Notes under the pieces: generated by a model | Databases searched by the model: none | Seen by the model: the letters and a program-made list of their open reading frames with translations, nothing else | What the model was told of the DNA's origin: nothing | Made by a program: the position numbers and the translations under genes | In this document: one piece after another, positions 1 through 8,901 of the stretch | How positions within the stretch are numbered: position 1 is the first letter of the stretch | How the letters are laid out: each line of letters starts with the position of its first letter | Source of the DNA: Gammaproteobacteria bacterium | GTDB lineage: Bacteria; Pseudomonadota; Gammaproteobacteria; DSM-16500 | Reading direction: 5' to 3' | DNA: 52,624 nucleotides | Assembly (NCBI GenBank): GCA_019634835.1 | Contig: JAHCAO010000015.1 | Span: forward strand, 1-52,624

Positions 1-47
1 ATTTGTACGCTATTTAAAAGTCGTTCTTTTAATGAAGTATAGTTCAT
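1..47 (-). CDS. Possible 5' end of a gene leaving the window
   Basis: An ATG at 47 on the minus strand opens a frame of 15 codons that runs off the left edge (begins MNYTSLKERL). A TAGGA stretch sits directly before the ATG, so the ribosome-site spacing is short. In Legionella the genes divergent from icmV are icmW and icmX, but these residues do not look like the start of IcmW. This is only a possibility, since so short a frame could be chance. Confidence 0.2.
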   Translation of the reverse strand, partial: MNYTSLKERLLNSVQ

Positions 48-205
48 TCCTATAATAGGGCTGATCATCATTAGGGTTTCTAGCGGCACGGTAAAATACA
101 GCTCTGAAGCATCTTAGCTCCAGATTTATTTTGACAGGCGCTTAAGTTTAGAGCTGAGATAATTTTTGGAAAATTTTCTATAGGGATCAACATGACTGAG
201 AGGAG

Positions 206-238
206 TTGTATTTAAAAACAATTTAATATAATAATAAT
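206..238 (+). promoter_or_regulatory. Candidate icmV-dotA promoter with paired TTAA half-sites
   Basis: TTTAAA and TTTAAT (211-216 and 222-227) are separated by 5 bp, so the TTAA cores at 212 and 223 lie 11 bp apart as in a PmrA box. TATAAT lies at 227-232 and TAATAA at 232-237. A weak -35-like TTGTAT is at 206. The first ATG of icmV is about 85-90 bp downstream. The region is AT-rich, so the match could be chance. Confidence 0.35.
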
Positions 239-322
239 GGTTCTAGCTAAAACTTGTCCTGGGCTTTTATCTGAAATGCAGGAATAGTTGTAAGGTATAG
301 CACTGACTGAGGATGCGATAGC

Positions 323-778
323 ATGGCCATCCGCGATATCTTTAAAATCTCGTGGAAAACATTTTTTAACCCAGCTGGCTGGATAGACTATCCCTTCTTG
401 AAGATGCAGAATGCAGTTATTTATTCCATCATCAAAACACTTTTTACCTCCGATACCCCTGAAAAACGAGAGACGTTTGAACAAGCAGTTAAACGTTTGG
501 CATTAACGGAAGATGATGTAAAAAAAACCATTACTGCCTATCATGTTTATACTTTCATTTTTATTGTCCTTGGGTTTTTAGTTTTTGCTTATGCTTTTTA
601 TCTTTTATTTGGCCCTCATTCGATTGCTGGTTGGTTATTGGGGCTGGGTGCATCAGGGTTATTTTTTGGGCAAGCTTTTAAATATGATTTTTGGGCATTG
701 CAAATGCAGCAGCGCAAACTAGGAATGACGTTCAATCAGTGGAAGCGTCATAGACTGGGCGATAAGGGTTCTTCATGA
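323..778 (+). CDS. icmV: IcmV, Dot/Icm type IVB secretion inner-membrane protein
   Basis: This 151-residue protein is a small inner-membrane component of the Dot/Icm (type IVB) secretion system. The N-terminal segment FNPAGWIDYPFLK (15-27) resembles the conserved start of Legionella IcmV (a WIDY motif). Two hydrophobic segments follow at about 76-96 and 101-118, then a basic C-terminus. TGAGGA at 307-312 is the ribosome site for the ATG at 323. The stop overlaps the start of dotA (ATGA, 775-778), so the two are translationally coupled, as in the icmV-dotA pair of Legionella. The assignment rests on the motif, size, topology and neighbour. Confidence 0.85.
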   Translation: MAIRDIFKISWKTFFNPAGWIDYPFLKMQNAVIYSIIKTLFTSDTPEKRETFEQAVKRLALTEDDVKKTITAYHVYTFIFIVLGFLVFAYAFYLLFGPHSIAGWLLGLGASGLFFGQAFKYDFWALQMQQRKLGMTFNQWKRHRLGDKGSS

Positions 779-3132
779 TTAATTTTTTTCAGCCTGCGAG
801 TGGTGATAAATCAATCGAGTACCTAGGTACCCTATTTGGGTCTATGAACGGTCTTCTTCCAGGCGGTGAGTTAAGCCTGTTGGGAACAATGTTCAAAACA
901 TTTAATTCCACTATTCTTGCGATAGCCGCATTGGTATTGGTTTATGTGACGGTAATAGGCGTGATGAAAACGGCCCATGAAGGTGAGTTCATGGGTAAAA
1001 ATTGGAGTAATCTTTGGTTGCCTATCCGTTCTGTATTGGGCATCGCTATGATGGTACCCACTGGGTCTGGTTATTCCGGCTTGCAAATTGTGATGATGTG
1101 GGTAGTCCTTCAAGGCATTGGGGCTGCTGATACCCTGTGGAATACGGCGTTAAGCTATGTCAATATCGTGGGTACGCCTTATGCGCAAGTAAGCATTCCT
1201 GGTGTCGGTGCCATACAACCTATACAAGCGCTTTTCCAAGGCTTGACGTGTGATGCCACGGCTAGGGAGACGAGAGAGGATCCTACTAAAGTGACGAATG
1301 GAGGGTATTTTTGTGCTACCCAGTCTAATAAAATTTGTAATACGCCGTTGACTTTTGATCCTTCTGCTACACAATTAAGCCTAGGCCCAGATGGGACATG
1401 CGGAACCTTGAAATACTGTAATACTGCTGAAAAGTGTACGGAGCCTAATTCAATTGAATGTCTTGCTTGTAAAGCACAAGGAGATGTTTTAACGACAATA
1501 GTACCAGTGTTGGCGGGTATTGGAACAGAATTAGCCCGTGCTGATTTTTCATACCGCGATTTTTTGCAAAATTCTTCTTCTCCCGCAGCAAATAAATCGG
1601 GCTGGCAATGGATCTATAATTATTGTGCTGATCGCGGTATCCCACAACAAAATTGTTGTGTGCAGTCAGATTCACCTTTTTCAACGTGTAAGCAAGGTAG
1701 TAGTTTTCCAGATCCTAATGCTAGCATTGGGCCGCAGAATGCTAGTGCTGAAGTGATAAAAAATGTTTATTGGAAATTTTGGCCACAGCTAGAACCCAAT
1801 TTGGGAGCGGATGTAAAATTTATTCAGACAGCAGTAGGATTTTATATGGATGCAGCTAATAAAGCTTATACTAGCTATATTCAATCAGCAGGGAATGAAT
1901 CTATTGATGGAAAACTAGGCGAGGCTCAGGTAGCAGGCTGGATGTTTGCCGGCGGGTATTATTATGCTGTTGCCAATCATACAGGCGGCAAGATTTCACA
2001 AGCTCTCCCCCCCTTGACTTGGGAGCCTGCAGATATGGCTTCTGGGACGATGAGCCATTATCGAAATAATTATAGCGCGGCTGTAGATTTGATAAATGCT
2101 GCCGTTGCCGCTGCTGGTTCATGGGGCGGTAATCAAGCAGCAGAAGGGGCGGTGAATCTTGTGAATTCGTCGATGGAAACAATAAAAGCGAATTTTGAAA
2201 CGAGTATACAGGGAGCCAAGTCAGGGCCTATTGATGATACTAATCCGCTCTATGGAATTCAAGCTGTTGGAGTGACATTGATGGTTACGGCAGAAGCGTT
2301 ATTTATCGCGCTGTTTATTGCTATCGTAGCGGTGAGTATTATTGGCAATGTTAGCATCTTTGTGGCGGGCACAGGTGTTACTAATCCACTTGCTGCTTCG
2401 ACATATCTTGTTGTGTTTTTTCTTCTTCCTGCTGTCTACGCTCTTATAGGCTATCTTATTTCGCTAGGTGGGCTACTATCTGTTTATGTTCCTCTGATCC
2501 CTTACATAGTGTTTACTTTTGGCGCTATTGGATGGTTGATTTCAGTGATCGAAATGATGGTGGCAGGCCCTTTGGTCGCATTAGGAGTGATTAGTCCTAG
2601 CGGTCATCATGAAATATTAGGCAAATCTGAACCCGCTTTAATGTTACTTTTTAATGTTTTTTTACGACCTAGCTTAATGATTTTTGGCTTAATGGCAGCC
2701 ATGTTATTGGCAGTAATTGTAGTCAAATTTATCAATGGAGTATTTTGGGGTATTGTTACTACGGGTATTACTGAGCAAGTCCATTTTTCTAGTCTTTTAA
2801 CGTTTCTCATGCTGATTGGTGCATGGGTCATGCTACTCGTTGCAGCTTTAAATAAATGCTTTTCTGCTATTAATGTGATTCCACAGCAAGTCATGCGCTG
2901 GGTGAGTGGCCAGGGTGAAGCGGTCGAAGCGCCGTTGGGTGAAATCAAAGGTGGTGTTGAAGCGGTTGGTGGTGGTACACAAGGTGCTGCGGGCGGGATG
3001 AAGAGTGGTGCAGAAGCGGGAGGAAGACACGAAAAAGAGAGACAGGCCGAGGTGAGAAGAGGAGACTCGAATACTAGCGTGAGTGGAAACCAACCGAAGT
3101 CTTCACCGGAGCCTCCTGAGGGTAATAAATAA
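775..3132 (+). CDS. dotA: DotA, polytopic inner-membrane protein of the Dot/Icm system
   Basis: At 785 residues this is DotA, an integral inner-membrane protein needed for Dot/Icm secretion. It has hydrophobic segments near 45-65 and 105-125, a long Cys-containing periplasmic region (about 150-480, with paired Cys such as ICNTP, CGTLKYC and NCC), and a cluster of membrane segments from about 495 to 700. The C-terminal tail (about 720-785) is Gly/Glu-rich and polar. It is shorter than Legionella DotA (about 1,050 residues); the difference falls in the periplasmic loop and tail. The start overlaps the icmV stop by 4 bp. The gene converges on dotB. Identification is by topology, size and position after icmV. 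Confidence 0.88.
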   Translation: MINFFQPASGDKSIEYLGTLFGSMNGLLPGGELSLLGTMFKTFNSTILAIAALVLVYVTVIGVMKTAHEGEFMGKNWSNLWLPIRSVLGIAMMVPTGSGYSGLQIVMMWVVLQGIGAADTLWNTALSYVNIVGTPYAQVSIPGVGAIQPIQALFQGLTCDATARETREDPTKVTNGGYFCATQSNKICNTPLTFDPSATQLSLGPDGTCGTLKYCNTAEKCTEPNSIECLACKAQGDVLTTIVPVLAGIGTELARADFSYRDFLQNSSSPAANKSGWQWIYNYCADRGIPQQNCCVQSDSPFSTCKQGSSFPDPNASIGPQNASAEVIKNVYWKFWPQLEPNLGADVKFIQTAVGFYMDAANKAYTSYIQSAGNESIDGKLGEAQVAGWMFAGGYYYAVANHTGGKISQALPPLTWEPADMASGTMSHYRNNYSAAVDLINAAVAAAGSWGGNQAAEGAVNLVNSSMETIKANFETSIQGAKSGPIDDTNPLYGIQAVGVTLMVTAEALFIALFIAIVAVSIIGNVSIFVAGTGVTNPLAASTYLVVFFLLPAVYALIGYLISLGGLLSVYVPLIPYIVFTFGAIGWLISVIEMMVAGPLVALGVISPSGHHEILGKSEPALMLLFNVFLRPSLMIFGLMAAMLLAVIVVKFINGVFWGIVTTGITEQVHFSSLLTFLMLIGAWVMLLVAALNKCFSAINVIPQQVMRWVSGQGEAVEAPLGEIKGGVEAVGGGTQGAAGGMKSGAEAGGRHEKERQAEVRRGDSNTSVSGNQPKSSPEPPEGNK

Positions 3133-3220
3133 GCCGCCATAGCGCTAGTACATTGTCAGCTTAACTTGTACTCATACTTAGACGATTGTTCCGCCGTAAA
3201 TCTATGTACGTCAATAAACT

Positions 3221-4360
3221 CTAATGCGTCTCTGCGTCTTTTTCTTCACGCTTAGTTTGTTCCGCAATGACACGGTACTGGCGCTCAGTAATGATCCCCG
3301 CTTGGAATTTTTCCTGTGCATCTGCTTCCATCGTGCGTCCATGTTCTCTTACTAGTTTTCGTACCACATTGGTGATATTTAAAATGTCTGTTTCTAACAA
3401 GATATCGCGAATTTTTTCATCAAAGACTAAATATTCTCGTAATGCAACCCGCTTGTTATCTACTGTTGGGACTAATCGTTGTGAGATGATCAAACGGACT
3501 GTTTCTATAATGTCTATAGTACGGCCTTGTCGTTCATCAGGAGGAAAGGTAATGACTAAACGGCGCATGGTCTCAGCCACGCTATTACTATGTAAAGTCG
3601 TATAAACCGGGTGGCCGGTCATGGCGGCTTCCATGACAGCACTAATCGTTTCCGGATCGCGTGCTTCACCAACTAAAATTAAACGAGGTTTGCGCCGCAA
3701 GGCATTTCGTACCCCAGCGGCAAAGCTAGGTAAATGACGAGGAATTTCTGACTGACTGACAATACTAGAAATTTTTTCTACGCTGTCAAATACAAATTCG
3801 ATGGGTGCTTCATAAGTCAAAACTTTCCGGTTACTTTCAGCATCTTCTGTGATGCTGCGAATAATAGCAGCTAATAGTGTGCTTTTACCCGAGCCAGTAG
3901 CGCCAGTCACATAAACCACGCCTTGCTCTGGTGCGAGCGCATCTAGTACAGCTTGGGATAAATTCATGCTATCTAATTTGGGGGGATCAGTGGGAATGGT
4001 ACGAGCAGTGATTTGTATTCCATCGTGACCTTCGACTTGGCAACCAGTGCCATTGATACGGAAACGGTATCGATCGGAGCGATTGGGGCGTATTTCATAA
4101 TGTGTATCAATGTCTTTTCCAGACATGATGAGAGTAGTGGCATTAGGCCCATACATGGCATTCAACACTTCACCAACTTCTGTGTTAGATAAACGTCTAC
4201 GTATTATCTTTTTTAATCGTCCGAAAATTTCTGCAATGATAGGTTCACCTGTTTGAAAGGTGATATCAGAGGCACCTAGTTTGACACAATGGATCAAAAT
4301 GTCATTAGTAGCTTCAATGGTCAAGCGTATCGGTTCTTGGGGAAAGAGAAAATCACTCAT
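3221..4360 (-). CDS. dotB: DotB, cytoplasmic ATPase of the Dot/Icm system
   Basis: DotB is the hexameric PilT/VirB11-type ATPase that joins the inner-membrane complex to drive Dot/Icm substrate export. The 379 residues carry Walker A GATGSGKST (153-161), an aspartate/glutamate box around TYEAPIEF (182-189), Walker B LILVGEARD (227-235) and the His box (TGHPVYTTLHSNS, 248-260). Length matches Legionella DotB (377). It is the last gene of dotD-dotC-dotB; its start overlaps the end of dotC by 8 bp, implying coupled translation. No key residue appears lost. Confidence 0.96.
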   Translation of the reverse strand: MSDFLFPQEPIRLTIEATNDILIHCVKLGASDITFQTGEPIIAEIFGRLKKIIRRRLSNTEVGEVLNAMYGPNATTLIMSGKDIDTHYEIRPNRSDRYRFRINGTGCQVEGHDGIQITARTIPTDPPKLDSMNLSQAVLDALAPEQGVVYVTGATGSGKSTLLAAIIRSITEDAESNRKVLTYEAPIEFVFDSVEKISSIVSQSEIPRHLPSFAAGVRNALRRKPRLILVGEARDPETISAVMEAAMTGHPVYTTLHSNSVAETMRRLVITFPPDERQGRTIDIIETVRLIISQRLVPTVDNKRVALREYLVFDEKIRDILLETDILNITNVVRKLVREHGRTMEADAQEKFQAGIITERQYRVIAEQTKREEKDAETH

Positions 4361-5186
4361 TGTTTTTTATCACCACGGCTCTCCAGCCTTTACTGTTAGT
4401 TTGTAGTTTCGGATGTTCAACGATACGTAATACTTGATCGTTGATACGCATATCCGTACCGTTACCTGTGATACCCAACTCAGTTCGGGCAACGAACGGT
4501 GGGCTAATCATCTTTTCTTGCAATAATTTACGATACAAAATCATTCCCCGATAATCACGTTTTAAACGGGCAAGATTTTGTTGAAAGATACTATAAGATT
4601 GCGCGATTCCTTTGTCCCATCCTGAGCGTATGCTTTTTTTCCAGATATTTTGCTCATAGCTTGTCCTTGGTAATAGTGATTTATCAGGCAGTGGTGGTTT
4701 CGAGTAAGTAAACCATAAATATTCACGCCAGTTAGGTGGTGTTGTTGCAAACCGAGCTTGCCGGACAATTTTATACGTTTTATCTGCCACACGTATGGTA
4801 TTAGGGTCATCCAGGTTGAGGCTATTATCACCTGCTTCAAGAACAGGCGGAATGACACCGTGGGTTAAGATCATCGCGCTAAAATTAAAAATGGTATCGA
4901 GATATTTTCTATCTCGGTTCATTTTGGCATTCATTTGATCTGATGCCCACGCTAATCCGCCTTGTGCGCCTATGCTCATGGCGGAATCTTGAAGTAACTT
5001 GATTCTTAGGTTGCTGAGTTGTGTGCTCGAGTCTGAGGGTTTTAGTGGGGAAGCCCTAACATTTTCAAGTTGTGATAGGTTGGTAGTATCAACATTGTCT
5101 AAATTTTGCTGATGCTGACCACATGCAGACAGCATGATGAGAATGAAAATACTAAGAAGAACGCACTTCTTGTTCATTCGCTTCAA
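4353..5186 (-). CDS. dotC: DotC, outer-membrane core lipoprotein of the Dot/Icm system
   Basis: DotC is a lipoprotein of the outer-membrane core complex and, with DotD, helps place DotH in the outer membrane. The 277-residue protein starts with a basic n-region, a hydrophobic stretch and a lipobox (LSAC, lipidated Cys22). The body is soluble, without further membrane segments. It lies between dotD (19 bp upstream) and dotB (8-bp overlap), the order seen in Legionella. Size and lipobox match the family. Confidence 0.93.
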   Translation of the reverse strand: MKRMNKKCVLLSIFILIMLSACGQHQQNLDNVDTTNLSQLENVRASPLKPSDSSTQLSNLRIKLLQDSAMSIGAQGGLAWASDQMNAKMNRDRKYLDTIFNFSAMILTHGVIPPVLEAGDNSLNLDDPNTIRVADKTYKIVRQARFATTPPNWREYLWFTYSKPPLPDKSLLPRTSYEQNIWKKSIRSGWDKGIAQSYSIFQQNLARLKRDYRGMILYRKLLQEKMISPPFVARTELGITGNGTDMRINDQVLRIVEHPKLQTNSKGWRAVVIKNNE

Positions 5187-5205
5187 TCCATTGCCTCAAT
5201 CTAGG

Positions 5206-5676
5206 TTAGTTTTTAGCATAACGCAACTCAATCACACGGCTCTCTGGGTAAACGACCACCGTCGCGCGCCTCCCACATTGATAGCCAATATCTCTTAAAA
5301 CGTCTCCTAGCATAACATTTTTTGTGTAAACGGTGACAATCACGGGGATAGCTGGTGCTGTCCCTAATACTCTTAAGCGATAATTTGCGGCAATGGCTAT
5401 TTGTTTTAGCAAGGGTTCCACAGGGCCCGACCAATCAATCGTAGTCAATCCTGCCATGCCGTAGGTAGCAGGACTTGGGGGTGGAGCAAGTGCTGGTAAA
5501 GGATGAGCTGCTTGTGCGGTTTCTGCAAGGTCGACAATAGAGCGGCTGACAGAATAAGAAGCTTCAGCCAAGGAGGATTGACTTTTGCTGACGTCATAAC
5601 CTTGTGGTGGTTTAGGTGCTGCGCATGCGCATAGTATGAAAGAGAGAAGTAACACAAGATTCATTTTATGATTCAT
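5206..5676 (-). CDS. dotD: DotD, outer-membrane core lipoprotein of the Dot/Icm system
   Basis: DotD is a small lipoprotein of the Dot/Icm core complex with a C-terminal domain like the N-terminal domain of secretins. From the ATG at 5676 the protein has 156 residues, a short hydrophobic signal and a lipobox LCAC (Cys18). A longer frame starts at 5715 (MYHEWTDRG...) but puts charged residues before the signal, so 5676 (or 5664) is preferred; AGAGGGA lies about 11 bp upstream. The C-terminal part (WSGPVEPLLKQIA, GDVLRDIGYQCG) matches the secretin-like domain. It is the first gene of dotDCB. Confidence 0.9.
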   Translation of the reverse strand: MNHKMNLVLLLSFILCACAAPKPPQGYDVSKSQSSLAEASYSVSRSIVDLAETAQAAHPLPALAPPPSPATYGMAGLTTIDWSGPVEPLLKQIAIAANYRLRVLGTAPAIPVIVTVYTKNVMLGDVLRDIGYQCGRRATVVVYPESRVIELRYAKN

Positions 5677-5897
5677 ACTCAGCAACGTCCCTCTATCCGT
5701 CCACTCATGATACATAAGGTATAACGACGTTATTTAAGAAAATGAAATATCTTCTTAAGATAATGAGTTATCAAAACATTGAAACAAGATGATCCTCTAA
5801 TGTCAATACATAATACGCGTGCCCAAGTGCTTGTTATGCGGTAGCCTTTTAATGGTAGTTTAGGCCATAATGTACTAATTTTTAGTCAGAGGGCACA

Positions 5898-6908
5898 ATG
5901 AGATCTAGTCCATTTTTTCAGCAAAATAGCAAAAATACTGAAACTCAAAAGAAGACAATATGCTGTTGTCCATTTACGCCGCCCATAAAAGAAGGCCATA
6001 AATTTAAGATGGCTCCGATGTTATATTCAAGTGAGACAAACTGGGAAGATAGTACAATTATTTTGAATAAAAATCAGGGTTATCAAGGTGTATATACCAG
6101 TGCATTAAGTTCATGTGTTGCAGTCGCTATGATAGAGAGAAATGAAAAAACGAGTGAGATAGATAGGATTTTAATGGTTCATTTTGCTGGGGGTATTTGT
6201 AAAGAGCATGTTGTTTTTTTGCAGCAACAGCTGAAGGAACATCAATTCACTAAAAAATTGGAATGTATCGTATGTGGTGGGAACAATTACACTACTGAGC
6301 TTTATACTATAAAAGAGAGTTTTTTGAGAGAAACAAGAAAAATTCATTATCTATCAGATTATCTGGACAAAAATATTAACATTACCTATTTAGCTTCTAT
6401 TTCTATTTGCGTGACCTTTGATGGATATGTCGGTGCATTTGAATATAACGCTTGTGGTTTACCCAATAGGTTTACTAAGGATTACGTGCTTCCAGATGTT
6501 GTTGATGCCTATGTAGAGGAGGATGCGCTTGATAAACCCATTGGCATCATTCAGTGTAATCAAGACAATCCATATTATTTTCTTTGTGGTCCCTTAAAAG
6601 AGATATTGGGTATTATTGCAGATGAAGATAGTAAGTATGGTTATACTGAAGAGAATAAATCACAATTGTTTAAGTACACGCGGGAATTAATTGTCAAAAC
6701 ACAGTTCCAATGGCAAGGCAATATTGAAATGCAAAAAGCGGTTTTTACGGATTATTTGCAAAAGATAAAAAGCATTTTTGCTACTGATAAAGATAAAGCA
6801 GAACAGTTTATAGAAATTATCAATAAGATATTTAGTCAGAGTGAAGCTTTGAGTAAGATATTGGTTTTGCCCCATGATGTACCTCACAGTCACCGAAAAC
6901 AGTGTTAA
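5898..6908 (+). CDS. Unknown protein with a possible CheD/CNF-like deamidase core
   Basis: This 336-residue protein is not a recognised Dot/Icm component. No signal peptide is seen; the N-terminus is polar with a CCC at 22-24. Residues 67-100 read SALSSCVAVAM, then 22 residues after Cys73 MVHFAGG with His95, then VCGGNN (125-130). This order (Cys in an S-C-V strand, His in an H-hydrophobic strand, then a GG-containing strand) is that of the CheD/CNF1 glutamine-deamidase fold, where Cys and His are catalytic. The similarity is by eye and remote. Its place between dotD and icmT makes an exported effector plausible. CAGAGGG precedes the ATG. Function is unproven. Confidence 0.7.
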   Translation: MRSSPFFQQNSKNTETQKKTICCCPFTPPIKEGHKFKMAPMLYSSETNWEDSTIILNKNQGYQGVYTSALSSCVAVAMIERNEKTSEIDRILMVHFAGGICKEHVVFLQQQLKEHQFTKKLECIVCGGNNYTTELYTIKESFLRETRKIHYLSDYLDKNINITYLASISICVTFDGYVGAFEYNACGLPNRFTKDYVLPDVVDAYVEEDALDKPIGIIQCNQDNPYYFLCGPLKEILGIIADEDSKYGYTEENKSQLFKYTRELIVKTQFQWQGNIEMQKAVFTDYLQKIKSIFATDKDKAEQFIEIINKIFSQSEALSKILVLPHDVPHSHRKQC

Positions 6909-7040
6909 GCGGGAGCATGACGAGTTGTCACTTTTGTCAAATGACAACCAAGAGTGGTTGGACAAGTATTTACTGGCCTACGTTAAGTAAGGTATTCTCA
7001 ATAACATAGCAAGGTATTTTGTAAGTGTTTATTTGACCTG

Positions 7041-7074
7041 TTTGAACGTTTAAGATTAGCGTCGTCCTCTTGCG
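7041..7074 (+). repeat. Remnant of the 10046-10262 palindromic element
   Basis: TAAGATTAGCGTCGTCCTC and the following TTGCG (7051-7074) match, with one mismatch, the reverse complement of 10224-10247, the right arm of the long palindrome after the transposase. Weaker similarity extends leftward (TTGAACGTT against TTGAAAAAT). Only one arm end remains. It lies about 40 bp upstream of icmT, so part of the icmT leader derives from a dispersed element. Confidence 0.6.
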
Positions 7075-7113
7075 AATGCTTACGGTATTTTTACTATCAG
7101 ACACGGGACATAC

Positions 7114-7356
7114 ATGGCTCATTGGCGGGATTCAGCAAGAAATGTCAGATTTTTTATTGTCGATTATAGAGCGACATTTCCATTGCTGATCTTTTTACTA
7201 CATATCCGTTTATGGACGTTCGTTTTTGCTGTGATAGCGACTATTTTTTTTAGTCTATTAGAGCGTTTTGGGTTTAGCGTTGCGGTATTTTTACGTTGGT
7301 TGCGTACTTATATTGCAGGCCCACGAAAAATTGCTCAACCGTGGTGGAAGCAATAA
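7114..7356 (+). CDS. icmT: IcmT, small membrane protein of the Dot/Icm system
   Basis: IcmT is a short integral-membrane Dot/Icm protein, needed in Legionella for secretion and for egress from the host cell. The 80 residues closely follow the Legionella protein: HWRDSAR, RFFIVDYRA, HIRLWTF and a C-terminal GPRKIAQPWW. There are two hydrophobic segments (about 22-32 and 34-54). CGGGA precedes the ATG. It forms a two-gene unit with icmS, whose ATG follows the stop by 2 bp. Confidence 0.95.
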   Translation: MAHWRDSARNVRFFIVDYRATFPLLIFLLHIRLWTFVFAVIATIFFSLLERFGFSVAVFLRWLRTYIAGPRKIAQPWWKQ

Positions 7357-7358
7357 TT

Positions 7359-7706
7359 ATGCCTAGTTTAGATATTTCTCAACAAATGACAAAAATCGCT
7401 CGAGTGATGAATGCGCAATTTACTTTAAATGGCCGTCCTATGACAATGGAAGAAGTATTTGCTCCAACAGGACTCATGCCTGGCATTGCTCGTCGCGCTG
7501 ATCAGTTAAGTTCATTATGTTTGGGCTATGGCATAGGAGTCACTTTTGAAGAATTAGAAGGTTCAGTGTTAGGAGTGAAAGTGATTTTCGATGAAATTAC
7601 TCCCAATGTACTCCGGTTGCTTTGTTTAGTCGATGTCTTGAATGAATTAATCAAAGGCGTGCCCAAAGGTGAGCCTGTACCACTAGATCAACTCATGTAT
7701 GATTAG
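7359..7706 (+). CDS. icmS: IcmS, type IV secretion adaptor/chaperone
   Basis: IcmS is a small acidic cytosolic adaptor that pairs with IcmW (and LvgA) to present effectors to the DotL coupling complex. From the ATG at 7359 it has 115 residues, matching Legionella IcmS (114), with conserved GLMPGIARRADQLSSLCLGY, FDEITPNVLRLLC and a terminal LDQLMYD. An upstream in-frame ATG at 7296 lies inside icmT and would add 21 unrelated residues, so it is rejected; the GGTGGAAG site near 7343-7350 fits 7359. IcmR/IcmQ, which follow icmS in Legionella, are not next but at about 33.7 kb. Confidence 0.95.
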   Translation: MPSLDISQQMTKIARVMNAQFTLNGRPMTMEEVFAPTGLMPGIARRADQLSSLCLGYGIGVTFEELEGSVLGVKVIFDEITPNVLRLLCLVDVLNELIKGVPKGEPVPLDQLMYD

Positions 7707-7754
7707 GGCTAAATAAGGTGACAGCTAGCATAACAGAGCTAAGACTGGGTATTT

Positions 7755-7956
7755 GTTCACTGGGGTAGCGATAGGATCCAAAAAAACGGAAGTTAGTCGA
7801 TAGCACCATTCAAGTATCGCGACAGCTCGCTTTGAGACAGTAGATTGGTTGAAATGATAGCCTTTATTCCTTCGCTTGTTTCCCTCTTAACGAGGCTTCA
7901 TAGCTTCGACATCGCAGAGCTTCCGTTTTTTTGATCCTATCGCTACCCCAGTGAAC
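7755..7956. repeat. Palindromic MITE-like element, 202 bp
   Basis: The left arm 7755-7792 and right arm 7920-7956 are inverted copies (37-38 bp, differing by one inserted C), starting GTTCACTGGGGTAGCG and ending in its complement. The 127-bp centre holds no gene. A 9-bp direct repeat TAAGACTGG lies just outside on both sides (7740-7748 and 7962-7970) with a few bases between, possibly a target duplication. It sits 48 bp after the icmS stop. Confidence 0.75.
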
Positions 7957-7974
7957 GACTATAAGACTGGAACT

Positions 7975-8766
7975 TTATAATTTGTTTAATTTAGTTTGGT
8001 TTTGATGAAGCTGATCTGCTAATCCATTTGGTGTAAGTCCCCACGGCGTTTTTGATTGATCAATGTGCATGTTGCCTCTATTCAAAATATCGCTTACCAG
8101 TGTAGCGCAATTATCTACGTGTATTCGTTTCGTTGGTGCATGATTGGATAGGCTTCTCCTATGTATTTCAACATCAACAGGGTCTTGTCCAATGAAAGCC
8201 GCGCTGTCTCGAAGAAAGCCATCTACAAAGCCAACGGTATTAACTTTCGGCAACAACTGATAAGCAGATTCGCCTGACTCCACTTTGTTTTTGATCGTAT
8301 TAATGTGTTTTTCCATCGCTTCTGTATCCAAGCCTTCAATTTTAAAAATTTTATCAGGAGACAAGCTAGTAGGTGACTTATCAGGATTCGATGATATTGG
8401 GATGTAATCCATAGTATCAAGATTGGATCCGTGTCTAGATGCTGCTATAGATTCCATGTCTGCACTTAACGTCGTCGCAAGCTTAGCTGGTAGAGGTAAA
8501 ATGATTGTTGGGCCCATTGCAGGAATATTTTTAGGGTGAATACTAACGTATTCGCCCGGTTGTTCGTCCATCATTTTGGAGCTATCACCGCCAACTTGAA
8601 TTGCTGCATGGCCAACATTTTGTGATGTCATATTCCAAATGTATACCCAAGTGTTGGATTTGTGTTCATTTAATATAACAGGCTGATTGTCTGGAGACGC
8701 CAGCTTTGTGGGTAGTACATTTTCATTCGGAGGCATTGAAAAATATTTCTTAATTCTATTCAACAT
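7975..8766 (-). CDS. Putative permuted papain-like (NlpC/P60-LRAT type) protein, candidate effector
   Basis: The protein has 263 residues and no signal peptide. Residues 39-60 form a strand-rich segment ending VGHAAIQVGG (His53), and 219-229 read NCATLVSDIL (Cys220) in a helix start. A His in a GHA(A/S)hxh motif followed much later by NCxxhV is the signature of circularly permuted NlpC/P60-LRAT-like thiol enzymes, which include amidases, acyltransferases and bacterial toxins. GKTPWGLTPNGL-like residues (PWGLTPNGLADQL, 241-253) follow the Cys helix. AGGAGT lies properly before the ATG. It sits between icmTS and an insertion sequence; a smaller protein of the same apparent fold lies beyond that element. 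Exact activity is unknown. Confidence 0.75.
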   Translation of the reverse strand: MLNRIKKYFSMPPNENVLPTKLASPDNQPVILNEHKSNTWVYIWNMTSQNVGHAAIQVGGDSSKMMDEQPGEYVSIHPKNIPAMGPTIILPLPAKLATTLSADMESIAASRHGSNLDTMDYIPISSNPDKSPTSLSPDKIFKIEGLDTEAMEKHINTIKNKVESGESAYQLLPKVNTVGFVDGFLRDSAAFIGQDPVDVEIHRRSLSNHAPTKRIHVDNCATLVSDILNRGNMHIDQSKTPWGLTPNGLADQLHQNQTKLNKL

Positions 8767-8901
8767 AATGACTCCTGTGATTAGGTTAGAGAAAGTATTC
8801 TTCTAACGCTAATGATAGACAAGCTAAATAGTGATCACTGTAAATTTAATCACACCGAAAGTTAAATGCATAGCAACTTATTAATAAGTCATTAATGGAA
8901 T

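Noticed and set aside
2607..3140. 177-codon minus-strand frame inside dotA
   Set aside because: It is a shadow of the dotA frame; dotA is clearly the coding one.
5734..5759. Two TTAAG motifs upstream of dotD as a PmrA box
   Set aside because: The TTAA cores are 21 bp apart, not 11 or 22, so the spacing does not fit.
8880..8896. ATTAAT-N5-ATTAAT as a control site for the 8766 gene
   Set aside because: The 11-bp spacing fits, but the site is 113 bp from the start, lacks a good -10 box at the expected place, lies near the IS left end and is AT-rich.
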